From: Acinetobacter sp. Ac_5812
GTDB lineage: Bacteria > Pseudomonadota > Gammaproteobacteria > Pseudomonadales > Moraxellaceae
DNA length: 64,000 nt
Reading direction: 5' to 3'
Assembly: GCF_013072695.1 (NCBI RefSeq)
Contig: NZ_LXUK01000008.1
Location: 124,001 to 188,000, forward strand
Shown here: positions 56,629 to 64,000 of the stretch, piece after piece
Layout of the letters: each line of letters opens with the position of its first letter
How positions within the stretch are numbered: position 1 is the first letter of the stretch
The notes under the pieces: generated by a model
Seen by the model: only the letters and a program-made list of their open reading frames with translations
Database searches by the model: none
Told to the model about the DNA's origin: nothing
Program-made: the position numbers and the translations under genes

Positions 56629-57858
56629 ATGGCAGCTAAAAAAGCGCAAATGATGCCAACTTTTGCTTATGAAGGGGTCGACCGGAAAGGAGCAAAAATT
56701 AAAGGGGAATTACCAGCACGCAATATGGCCTTGGCAAAAGTCACTTTGCGTAAACAAGGCGTGACCATCAAAAACATTCGGGAAAAACGTAAGAATATTC
56801 TCGAAGGTCTGATGAAGAAAAAAGTCACCACACTCGATATTACGATCTTTACCCGCCAATTGGCGACGATGATGAAAGCGGGTGTCCCATTAGTTCAAGG
56901 TTTTGAAATTGTGGCGGAAGGATTAGAAAATCCATCCATGCGTGAGGTGGTACTCGGGATTAAAGGCGAAGTCGAAGGGGGTAATACCTTTGCTGGTGCA
57001 CTGAAAAAATATCCACAGTATTTTGATAATTTATTTTGCTCTTTGGTTGAGTCGGGTGAACAGTCGGGCGCGCTTGAAACCATGTTAGATCGCGTCGCGA
57101 TTTATAAAGAGAAAAGTGAATTACTCAAGCAAAAAATTAAAAAAGCCATGAAATATCCAATCTCGGTGATAGTCGTGGCTGTGGTGGTGACAATTATTTT
57201 GATGGTCAAAGTGGTCCCCGTATTCCAAGATTTATTTAGTTCTTTTGGTGCTGACCTCCCCGCTTTTACCAAAATGGTGGTAGAAATGTCAAAGTGGATG
57301 CAAGAATATTGGTTCATTTTGATCATCGTCATTGGTGCGATCATTGCCGCTTTCATGGAGGCAAAAAAGCGGAGTAAGAAATTCCGTGACTTATTGGACA
57401 AAATGGCACTGAAAGCGCCTATTTTCGGGGATTTGGTCTACAAAGCCATTATTGCCCGCTATAGTCGTACGCTTGCGACGACATTTGCCGCTGGGGTTCC
57501 GCTGATTGATGCACTTGAATCTACTGCTGGCGCAACCAATAACGTCGTTTATGAAGAAGCAGTGATGAAAATTCGCGAAGATGTCGCAACAGGTCAACAA
57601 CTGCAATTTGCGATGCGTGTTTCAAATCGTTTCCCCTCTATGGCGATTCAAATGGTGGCAATTGGTGAAGAGTCAGGTGCTTTAGACAGCATGCTTGATA
57701 AAGTCGCAACGCATTATGAAAATGAAGTCGACAATGCGGTGGATGGCTTAACTTCAATGATGGAGCCTTTAATCATGGCGATTCTTGGTGTACTAGTGGG
57801 TGGTCTGGTGATTGCGATGTATTTACCAATCTTCCAAATGGGCTCAGTTGTCGGATAA
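56629..57858 (+). CDS. pilC: Type IV pilus inner-membrane platform protein PilC
   Basis: 409 aa. PilC links PilB to the pilus and belongs to the same GspF family as gspF at 0.4 kb. N-terminus MPTFAYEGVDRKGAKIKGELPARN after a 7-residue lead, then MTRQLATMMKAGVPLVQGFEIV-type GspF domain 1 (TRQLATMMKAGVPLVQG), YPISVIVVAVVVTIILMVKVVPVF helix, domain 2 (YSRTLATTFAAGVPLIDALESTA) and the C-terminal helix MEPLIMAILGVLVGGLVIAMYLPIF. It is 24 nt after pilB. Confidence 0.96.
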   Translation: MAAKKAQMMPTFAYEGVDRKGAKIKGELPARNMALAKVTLRKQGVTIKNIREKRKNILEGLMKKKVTTLDITIFTRQLATMMKAGVPLVQGFEIVAEGLENPSMREVVLGIKGEVEGGNTFAGALKKYPQYFDNLFCSLVESGEQSGALETMLDRVAIYKEKSELLKQKIKKAMKYPISVIVVAVVVTIILMVKVVPVFQDLFSSFGADLPAFTKMVVEMSKWMQEYWFILIIVIGAIIAAFMEAKKRSKKFRDLLDKMALKAPIFGDLVYKAIIARYSRTLATTFAAGVPLIDALESTAGATNNVVYEEAVMKIREDVATGQQLQFAMRVSNRFPSMAIQMVAIGEESGALDSMLDKVATHYENEVDNAVDGLTSMMEPLIMAILGVLVGGLVIAMYLPIFQMGSVVG

Positions 57859-57870
57859 TTTGGTACTTAA

Positions 57871-58731
57871 ATGCAATCTTTATTTTCTTATTTTATCGAG
57901 AACCTAACTGCACTTTACCTTGCAGTTGGGCTTTTTAGTTTATGTATTGGCAGTTTTTTAAATGTTGTCATTTTTCGCACCCCTCGTATGATGGAACAGG
58001 AGTGGCAGCAAGAATGTCAAATGCTGTTACACCCAGAACAACCCATCATCGATCAAAGTAAACTGACTTTAAGCCAACCAGCCTCAACCTGTCCAAAATG
58101 TGACTCGCCCATTCGTTGGTATCAAAATATTCCAGTGCTCAGTTGGTTAGTACTTCGTGGCAAATGTGGGACTTGTCAGAATCCAATTAGTATTCGCTAT
58201 CCACTAATTGAATTACTCACGATGGTCTGTTCTTTGGTTGTGGTCGCCGTATTTGGTGCAACCATCCAAATGCTGTTTGGCTTAATCTTAACGTGGGTAC
58301 TGATTGCCTTAACTTTTATTGATTTTGATACCCAACTTTTGCCTGATCGTTTTACCCTACCCTTAGCCGCGTTAGGTTTGGGAATAAATAGCTATGCGAT
58401 TTATACTACAGCCGGCGCCGCAATTTGGGGTTATTTAATTGGTTTCCTATGCCTTTGGATTGTTTATTATATTTTTAAACTAATTACAGGCAAGGAAGGT
58501 ATGGGCTACGGTGACTTCAAACTCCTCGCAGCCTTAGGCGCTTGGATGGGGCCAATGCTGCTGCCTTTAATTGTGCTACTCTCTTCAATGCTTGGCGCAA
58601 TTATTGGTATTATTTTGATAAAAGTGCGCGGTGAAAATCAACCTTTTGCATTTGGTCCTTATATTGCGATTGCAGGTTGGATTGCCTTTTTATGGGGTGA
58701 TCAGATTATGAAAGTTTATCTAGGTGGTTAA
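57871..58731 (+). CDS. pilD: Prepilin peptidase/N-methyltransferase PilD
   Basis: 286 aa, an 8-helix aspartyl protease. It cleaves and N-methylates type IV prepilins and T2SS pseudopilins such as GspG. The four cysteines of the zinc loop are present (CPKCDSPIRWYQNIPVLSW and CGTCQNPISIRYPLIE, near 74-103). Catalytic aspartates lie in FIDFDTQLLPD (near 150) and GMGYGDFKLLAALG (near 212). It is 12 nt after pilC and 1 nt before coaE. Confidence 0.97.
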   Translation: MQSLFSYFIENLTALYLAVGLFSLCIGSFLNVVIFRTPRMMEQEWQQECQMLLHPEQPIIDQSKLTLSQPASTCPKCDSPIRWYQNIPVLSWLVLRGKCGTCQNPISIRYPLIELLTMVCSLVVVAVFGATIQMLFGLILTWVLIALTFIDFDTQLLPDRFTLPLAALGLGINSYAIYTTAGAAIWGYLIGFLCLWIVYYIFKLITGKEGMGYGDFKLLAALGAWMGPMLLPLIVLLSSMLGAIIGIILIKVRGENQPFAFGPYIAIAGWIAFLWGDQIMKVYLGG

Positions 58732-58732
58732 T

Positions 58733-59338
58733 ATGCGTTTTATCTTGGGTATTACAGGCGGTATTGGAAGTGGTAAGTCGGCAGCCACACAATGGTTTGA
58801 ATCCCAAGGAATTACCATAGTCGATGCTGATATCGTAGCACGAGAAGTGGTTGAACCCGGCCAACCGGCCTTAAAGTCAATTCAAGATGCTTTTGGGGAT
58901 TGGGTCTTATTGGAAGATGGTAATCTCGATCGGCGTGCCCTGCGTGAACATATCTTCCAATTTCCAGAAGCACGTCAAGACCTAGAAAAAATTACCCATC
59001 CGGCCATTCGTCAGTCGATTATTCAGCAATTACAACAAGCTGAAAGCCCATATGTGATCTTGGTTTCGCCCCTACTGTTTGAAACCAATCAGCATGAACT
59101 GGTCCAACATACTTTACTGGTCGATGCTGATGAGCAAACACAACTACAACGTGCCAGCCAACGTGATGGGCAAAGCGAAGAACAAATCCGAAAAATCATT
59201 GCTGCGCAAATGTCGCGTACTCAAAAACAACAATTGGCAGATGATATCGTGATCAATGATGGACTATTAGAACATCTCCATCAACAGCTCAAACCTTTGC
59301 ACTTCAGTTATTTACAACGAGCAGAACACGCTTTTTAG
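58733..59338 (+). CDS. coaE: Dephospho-CoA kinase
   Basis: 201 aa from the ATG at 58733, 1 nt after pilD; a GTG three codons earlier overlaps pilD. It is the last enzyme of coenzyme A synthesis, phosphorylating the 3'-hydroxyl. P-loop GITGGIGSGKSAATQWFESQG, then VDADIVAREVVEPGQPAL and VSPLLFETNQHELVQ, all typical. The stop codon overlaps that of the converging EamA gene. Confidence 0.96.
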   Translation: MRFILGITGGIGSGKSAATQWFESQGITIVDADIVAREVVEPGQPALKSIQDAFGDWVLLEDGNLDRRALREHIFQFPEARQDLEKITHPAIRQSIIQQLQQAESPYVILVSPLLFETNQHELVQHTLLVDADEQTQLQRASQRDGQSEEQIRKIIAAQMSRTQKQQLADDIVINDGLLEHLHQQLKPLHFSYLQRAEHAF

Positions 59339-60246
59339 CCTTGTTTCTGTTTAGCGAGTTGAGTCGCTAAGGTGTCTTTACGCAGCCATCGCCATGGTTG
59401 CAGTGCACCGACTCCCATTCCGATCAAGCCACACACAATCGCAGCATTCAGCGGCTCGTTCAACAATGGGACTGCCACAACAGCAGCAATAAACGGTGCC
59501 AATGTGACAATACTGCCCGTCTTAAATGCACCCAAACGCTCAATCGCAGCCACATAAGTCAAAGTTGCTACGATCACTACCAAGACACCATGAAACAGCC
59601 CTTGAATCAATAAATGTACAGGTGCTGCATCTTGAAAATGCTTAGGAATAAATAAAATATAAATCGGTAAATAAATAATCGCCGACCAAATCACCACGCC
59701 AGCGGTTGCATGCCAAGCAGATAGTTTCCACTGCTTTAAGAGTACCGTGAAAATCCCCCACCATATCGCACTAATAAAAAGCAGTAGATCTCCAACACCC
59801 AATGCTGAAGCTTGCTGATGTAGCATCAAATAGCTCATCAGCATCAAAGCCGCCATCATAATCAATAGGCTTAACCAAGTGTGTTTATCAAAAGGCTGTC
59901 TAAACAACAGATAAGCCGCTACAGCGGTACACAAGGGAATACAGCCATTAAGAAAAATAGCGGCATGGGCTGCAGGCGCATGTAAAAAGGCGGTATAGAC
60001 CGTTAAACAGTAAACCAAGCCGCCAATAAGCGCCAAAATAACAGGACGTGGATGCCATAAGAAGGCAAAATCTTTTTTATAGATTAAGACTGGGAGTAGA
60101 ATCAAAGAGGCAATTGCAAAGCGCATTGCCACAAGATCCCAGACACTGATATGCCAATGTGCATTGAGACGGGAAAAAATGGTAAATCCGCCCCAAATAC
60201 ACATGGTAATAAAGACAAAGAAATAGCCTTGCGTACGGATGGTCAT
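59335..60246 (-). CDS. EamA/DMT-superfamily transporter
   Basis: 303 aa with ten predicted helices in two repeats, the EamA organisation. First repeat: MCIWGGFTIFSRLNAHWHISVWDLVAMRFAIASLILLPV; second: LLFISAIWWGIFTVLLKQWKLSAWHA. The substrate is unknown. The C-terminal tail is short and hydrophilic. It converges on coaE and lies next to rlmB on the same strand. Confidence 0.88.
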   Translation of the reverse strand: MTIRTQGYFFVFITMCIWGGFTIFSRLNAHWHISVWDLVAMRFAIASLILLPVLIYKKDFAFLWHPRPVILALIGGLVYCLTVYTAFLHAPAAHAAIFLNGCIPLCTAVAAYLLFRQPFDKHTWLSLLIMMAALMLMSYLMLHQQASALGVGDLLLFISAIWWGIFTVLLKQWKLSAWHATAGVVIWSAIIYLPIYILFIPKHFQDAAPVHLLIQGLFHGVLVVIVATLTYVAAIERLGAFKTGSIVTLAPFIAAVVAVPLLNEPLNAAIVCGLIGMGVGALQPWRWLRKDTLATQLAKQKQG

Positions 60247-60276
60247 CTGAGTTTACATTGCCAACATTTGGCTAAA

Positions 60277-61026
60277 TTATACAGCACTACGCTGACGACA
60301 CGCCTCATAAAGTGCCATACCTGTTGCCACACTCACATTCAGACTTTGTAGATCACCAGACATTGGAATATAAACGGTATGATCACATTGTGACTGAGTA
60401 ATTGGACGAAGGCCTGTATCTTCTGCACCCATAACAATCACTACAGGACCTTTGAAATCACATTGTTGTATCGGCAATGCTTTCTCATCCAGCATCGTCC
60501 CGATCACACGGGTATGGGTCGTGTCTTTTAAATGCGCTAGGGTTCGAGCGAGGTTAGTGACTTGAATAAATTTGACTTTTTCAGCGCCGCCTGCTGCAAC
60601 TTTACGTGCTGTCGGGGTTAAACTGGCTGAACGATCACGGGGAACAATCACCGCCTGAACGCCCATCGCAGCCGCAGTACGAATACATGCGCCCAGATTA
60701 TGCGGATCAGTCACTTGGTCAAGTGCTAACAACAATGCATCTGGCGACTGTTGCATGATCTCATCCAAATCTTTTTCATTTAAGGTTGGATGTGGACGCA
60801 CAGCAGCCACTACACCTTGATGAAATGGTAGCCCTGCAAGCTTTTCTAAGCTATCACGACTGGCTTTTTGTACGCTGATACCAAAAGGTTCTGCCAACTG
60901 CAAAATTTTTTGCAAACGCTGATCATCACGACCCTTCAATGTAAATAAAGTCAAAACGCGTTCAGGCTCCAACTCCAACAATGACTCCACTGAATGAACG
61001 CCATAATAATATTCGGGTTTTGCCAT
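60277..61026 (-). CDS. rlmB: 23S rRNA (guanosine-2'-O-)-methyltransferase RlmB
   Basis: 249 aa, SpoU family. It methylates G2251 of 23S rRNA. The N-terminal substrate-binding domain starts YYYGVHSVESLLELEP, and the C-terminal SPOUT knot has LLALDQVTDPHNLGACIRTAAAMGVQAVIVPRDRSA, VIVMGAEDTGLRP and IPMSGDLQSLNVSVATGMALYEA, all hallmark motifs. Confidence 0.96.
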   Translation of the reverse strand: MAKPEYYYGVHSVESLLELEPERVLTLFTLKGRDDQRLQKILQLAEPFGISVQKASRDSLEKLAGLPFHQGVVAAVRPHPTLNEKDLDEIMQQSPDALLLALDQVTDPHNLGACIRTAAAMGVQAVIVPRDRSASLTPTARKVAAGGAEKVKFIQVTNLARTLAHLKDTTHTRVIGTMLDEKALPIQQCDFKGPVVIVMGAEDTGLRPITQSQCDHTVYIPMSGDLQSLNVSVATGMALYEACRQRSAV

Positions 61027-61087
61027 GAACGACCTCGTTTAGAAGCTCCTCTTTTATCAAGAGGATATTAGGGAATTTTAAAAAAAC

Positions 61088-61119
61088 AAAAATCCTGCAA
61101 AGCAACTTTACAGGATTTT
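61088..61119 (-). terminator. Terminator of ppnP
   Basis: Stem AAAATCCTG/CAGGATTTT with an inner AAAG/CTTT pairing, then a T-run on the minus strand. Confidence 0.85.
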
Positions 61120-61156
61120 CTTTGAGCGTAGTGTACTCGATTTAAGAAGGAATAGG

Positions 61157-61483
61157 TTAACCTTCTAAATGGCAAACATAATCGAGTACTTCATCTGCTT
61201 CAATGTGAAACATGCTGTTTCCAGGTACATAAAAAGACTGACCTGCGCGGAATAATTCACTTTCAGTGCTATCTGCGATTTTGACACGGCATTCACCAGA
61301 AATAATTTCCATACGCTCTGGAACATGTGTTTCGAACGTTAAAGCTTGTTCAGTAGGTAAAATAACCCCTAAAGTCTTTTTTGTACCATCTTCAAATTGT
61401 ACAGTATGGCTAATACACGCCCCACCAAAATACACATTCGATTTCTTAATGACCGTTACATGATCAAATTGCACTGAACTCAT
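61157..61483 (-). CDS. ppnP: Pyrimidine/purine nucleoside phosphorylase PpnP
   Basis: 108 aa, a small cupin-fold enzyme (DUF1255) that phosphorolyses several nucleosides. [61 protein letters not shown] contains the conserved family segments, with [15 protein letters not shown] at the end of the barrel. Single gene with its own terminator. Confidence 0.92.
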   Translation of the reverse strand: MSSVQFDHVTVIKKSNVYFGGACISHTVQFEDGTKKTLGVILPTEQALTFETHVPERMEIISGECRVKIADSTESELFRAGQSFYVPGNSMFHIEADEVLDYVCHLEG

Positions 61484-61604
61484 GCGTACTCTCCAAATAA
61501 TGCCGCATTTATATTAGATTATGCTGGACGTAGTTTAATTGTGCCGTGACAACTAATCAATCCATTTTCTAGGCTAAACATAGCAATTTTCATACCTGAG
61601 CCCA

Positions 61605-61770
61605 GATTAACAAAGCATGAGAAGCATCGCTTCGCAAGGTCTGGGCGCAAGACGAACAGTTATGCTGCGAGTGCGAAGATCAGCAAACATCAATAATGTT
61701 TACCTGAGTGCAAGACCTTGCGCCATATATGGCTCATATGCTGCGAATGGCGAGGATTAACAAAGCTAAG
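61605..61770. repeat. Modular hairpin repeat between ppnP and recN
   Basis: A 12-bp direct repeat GATTAACAAAGC occurs at 61605-61616 and 61755-61766, exactly 150 bp apart. Between them are two related units (about 73 and 77 bp), each starting GATYARCAAA and ending ATGCTGCGARTG-type sequence. Sub-modules share the GCGCAAGACGAA lead-in and GAGTGCGAAGAT tail of the gspG copy, and include the mini-hairpins GAAGC-ATC-GCTTC, AACAT-N5-ATGTT and GCCATATATGGC. It continues into degenerate copies (GCTAAGCATA twice) up to about 61810. Confidence 0.7.
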
Positions 61771-61979
61771 CATACCAACTGTTTACTTATCGCAATGGCT
61801 AAGCATAAGACCAACCACTTTTCTAGTCACGATTAAGAAATACAAAGTGAAACTTTCTCTTAAACTTACAAACTATCAGTAATTCCTCAGTAAATCAGGA
61901 AAATCCTGTATTCCGCTCTTGTCGTCACTTTAAAACTTCTCTATCTTTAAGCAAAAGATTCCGTGCATTGGATGCGTTT

Positions 61980-63638
61980 ATGCTCACCCATTTAACTTTA
62001 ATTAATTTTGCACTCGCCGACCATCTGGCTTTAGACATTGAACAAGGCTTCAATGTGCTGACTGGTGAAACTGGTGCGGGCAAATCATTACTGTTAGATG
62101 CACTTTCAGCGTGCTTAGGTGAACGCACTGATACCAATTATGTGCGTTATGGTGCAGACAAAGCCGATGTTACCGCTGTGTTTAGTTATCAGCCCAAAAG
62201 TGCGGAAGCACATTGGCTCACCGAACATGAATTGGATGATGATTCTGGTGAAATCCATTTAAGACGTGTGATTTTCGCTACTGGCCGCAGCAAAGCGTGG
62301 ATTAATGGACGTCCGAGTAGCTTAGCCGAACTGAAAGAAATTGGACGCTTGCTCGTCCAACTCTATAGTCAACACAGTCAACAACAGTTACTCGAACCGC
62401 CTTATCCGAGACGCTGGCTAGACCGTTATCATAATTTCGCAGAACCTTCACAAGCAGTACGTGAAGCGTATAGCACATGGCAACGAAATATTCGTCAACA
62501 TCAAGCCGCTTTAGATGCGCAAGCGACACGTATTCAAAAAATACAAAGCCTAGAGTCCCAAATAGAAGAGCTTGAAGAGGTTATTCAAACCGATTATCGC
62601 GAAACAGAACAAGAGTTTGATCGTCTCAGCCATCATGAACATATCATGCAGGACTGTAGTTATAGCCTCAATGTCTTGGATGAAGCGGAACAAAATATCA
62701 CCCAAGAAGTTGCCTCAATCATTCGTCGCTTAGAATCTCATGCAGGTCGTAGCGAACAGTTAGCCAGTATTTATAACTCTTTATTAAATGCACAAAGCGA
62801 AATAGACGATGCAACCGCAAGTTTGCGTCAGTTTATTGATCGTCAAAGCTTTGACCCTGAACGCATGGAACAGTTGAATGCAACCCTCGAAGTCTTCCAT
62901 CGTCTAGCACGTAAACATCGCACTCAACCGGAATTACTGAAACAAGAATATGAAACTTGGCAGCACGATTTAGAGCAACTCCATCAACTAGAAGATCCAG
63001 AAACACTGGCCGAACAAGTTGAAGTTTCCTATCAGGCATTTATACAAGCTGCACAACATCTGGATGATATTCGACGTGCGGCCGCAATTCCATTGGCGAA
63101 ACAACTGACTGAACAAGTTAAACCATTGGCACTACCTGAAGCACATTTTGAATTTAAATTTGAACCACAGGAACCTAATGCAGAAGGTCTGAGCTTTATT
63201 CAGCTTCTCTTTACTGCAAATAAAGGGATTCCACCGCAACCATTGGCACGCGTTGCATCAGGTGGTGAGTTATCTCGTATTGCACTGGTCATGCAAGTGA
63301 TGAATGCAGAGAAAACAGATGCAGAAGTGCTGGTCTTTGATGAAATTGATGTGGGGATCAGTGGTGGCACAGCAGAAGTGGTGGGTCGCTTACTGGCTGA
63401 TCTGGCACAACACGTCCAATTATTGTGTATCACACATCAGGCGCAAGTTGCAGCACAGTCAGATCAACATTTATTGGTGAAAAAACAACAGACTGATCCA
63501 GCCAGCAGTACCATCATCGAGTTGGGAGAGGAACAGCGTATCCTCGAATTGGCCCGCATGTCTGGCGGGGTCGAAATTAGCGAAACCACCTTACAGCATG
63601 CACGCCAACTGCGTCAGCTTAAGTTCCAAACGGCCTAA
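61980..63638 (+). CDS. recN: DNA repair protein RecN
   Basis: 552 aa from the ATG at 61980 (MLTHLTLINFALADHL); a TTG four codons earlier is possible. RecN is an SMC-like ATPase acting early in double-strand-break repair. Walker A TGETGAGKSLLLDALSACLGERT near 29-50, long coiled coils between about 150 and 350, and the C-terminal ABC signature VASGGELSRIALVMQV, Walker B VLVFDEIDVGISGGTAEVVG, and H-loop CITHQAQVAA. A CAGGA-AAA-TCCTG palindrome lies about 70 bp upstream. No strong Shine-Dalgarno sequence. Confidence 0.96.
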   Translation: MLTHLTLINFALADHLALDIEQGFNVLTGETGAGKSLLLDALSACLGERTDTNYVRYGADKADVTAVFSYQPKSAEAHWLTEHELDDDSGEIHLRRVIFATGRSKAWINGRPSSLAELKEIGRLLVQLYSQHSQQQLLEPPYPRRWLDRYHNFAEPSQAVREAYSTWQRNIRQHQAALDAQATRIQKIQSLESQIEELEEVIQTDYRETEQEFDRLSHHEHIMQDCSYSLNVLDEAEQNITQEVASIIRRLESHAGRSEQLASIYNSLLNAQSEIDDATASLRQFIDRQSFDPERMEQLNATLEVFHRLARKHRTQPELLKQEYETWQHDLEQLHQLEDPETLAEQVEVSYQAFIQAAQHLDDIRRAAAIPLAKQLTEQVKPLALPEAHFEFKFEPQEPNAEGLSFIQLLFTANKGIPPQPLARVASGGELSRIALVMQVMNAEKTDAEVLVFDEIDVGISGGTAEVVGRLLADLAQHVQLLCITHQAQVAAQSDQHLLVKKQQTDPASSTIIELGEEQRILELARMSGGVEISETTLQHARQLRQLKFQTA

Positions 63639-63752
63639 TTAAAGCGATAAAATTTCAGAAAAAGATTGGCGAAATCCGATTAACTCTTGTATGTTGATAA
63701 AAAGAACCTATATAGATAAATCAACACAATACATTGATGGAGAATCGCCTAG

Positions 63753-64000
63753 GTGACGAAACAATATTTAACTCACCGTTGTCTCATCGCTCCACCAGAC
63801 ATGGCAGATGACTTTTTTGCCAATACAGTCATCTATATTGCTCGCCATGACGAAGACGGCGCTCAAGGCATTATTATCAACCGACCTTCAGACTTACAAA
63901 TCAAAGAATTACTCAATGATTTAGAGATTGATGCAGATAACGTACATCCTCATGCTGTATTGCAAGGCGGTCCTTTGCGCCCTGAAGCTGGATTTGTGCT
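63753..64000 (+). CDS. YqgE/AlgH family protein (partial, C-terminus outside window)
   Basis: The first 82 codons from a GTG with GGAG 10 nt upstream. [40 protein letters not shown] and [14 protein letters not shown] match the UPF0301/YqgE (AlgH) family, a small protein of unknown function often next to the Holliday-junction resolvase gene yqgF/ruvX, which would lie just outside the window. Confidence 0.85.
   Translation, partial: MTKQYLTHRCLIAPPDMADDFFANTVIYIARHDEDGAQGIIINRPSDLQIKELLNDLEIDADNVHPHAVLQGGPLRPEAGFV

Noticed and set aside
61519..61593. A 24-codon minus-strand open frame (MKIAMF... LRPA) just upstream of ppnP
   Set aside because: It has no family I recognise; it looks like accidental coding or a remnant next to the repeat region, although AGGT precedes its ATG.

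Overview
The window is a 64 kb stretch of core gammaproteobacterial chromosome, most likely Acinetobacter (Moraxellaceae). The pointers are moderate-to-low GC, many short A/T-rich intergenic gaps, a Pap-type polyphosphate:AMP phosphotransferase with two PPK2 domains, a scattered type II secretion locus (gspF-gspG), a recC-recB-recD operon, and the order tpiA-secG-tRNA-Leu-2x tRNA-fMet-rimP-nusA-infB-rbfA. I see no prophage, insertion sequence, integron or CRISPR array. Nearly everything is housekeeping, so the novelty lies in non-coding or repeated DNA.

Layout. 0-9 kb: gspG (cut by the window edge) and gspF on the minus strand; then priA, a Kef-type K+/H+ antiporter, hslO (Hsp33), a LysE-family exporter and the cbpA-cbpM chaperone pair on the plus strand. 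9-16 kb: a CorA-family channel, dctA, pnp and rpsO on the minus strand, then a serine beta-lactamase-like hydrolase. 16-26 kb: a structured intergenic region that looks like a Gac/Rsm regulatory sRNA, then recD, recB and recC (minus). 26-41 kb: a small conserved protein, an MFS transporter, pap (minus), an FFLEELY-type protein, ubiE-ubiJ-ubiB, cytochrome b561, an FAD monooxygenase with a VOC protein, hisIE, and a UvrD-like helicase followed by an ABC/SMC-like ATPase with a degenerate active site. 41-47.5 kb: a six-gene Mrp cation/proton antiporter operon (A and B fused, C, D, E, F, G). 47.6-54.5 kb (minus): rbfA, infB, nusA, rimP, two identical initiator tRNAs, tRNA-Leu(GAG), secG and tpiA. 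54.9-64 kb: pilB-pilC-pilD-coaE, an EamA transporter, rlmB and ppnP (minus), a repeat region, recN and the start of a yqgE-like gene.

Four observations stand out. (1) Downstream of recD there is a perfect TGTAAG-N6-CTTACA palindrome, the GacA upstream activating sequence known from Pseudomonas rsmX/Y/Z, followed by hairpins with GGA in their loops and a strong terminator: a candidate CsrA/RsmA-titrating sRNA. (2) At the recB-recD junction six DnaA-box-like 9-mers lie exactly 12 bp apart, and their consensus is the canonical box. (3) A modular repeat of about 37 bp (75 bp per pair), with hairpin stems that vary in a compensatory way, occurs in frame in the GspG prepilin leader and again near 61.6 kb. 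(4) The helicase-associated ATPase has a normal Walker A but has lost the ABC signature, the Walker B glutamate and the H-loop histidine.
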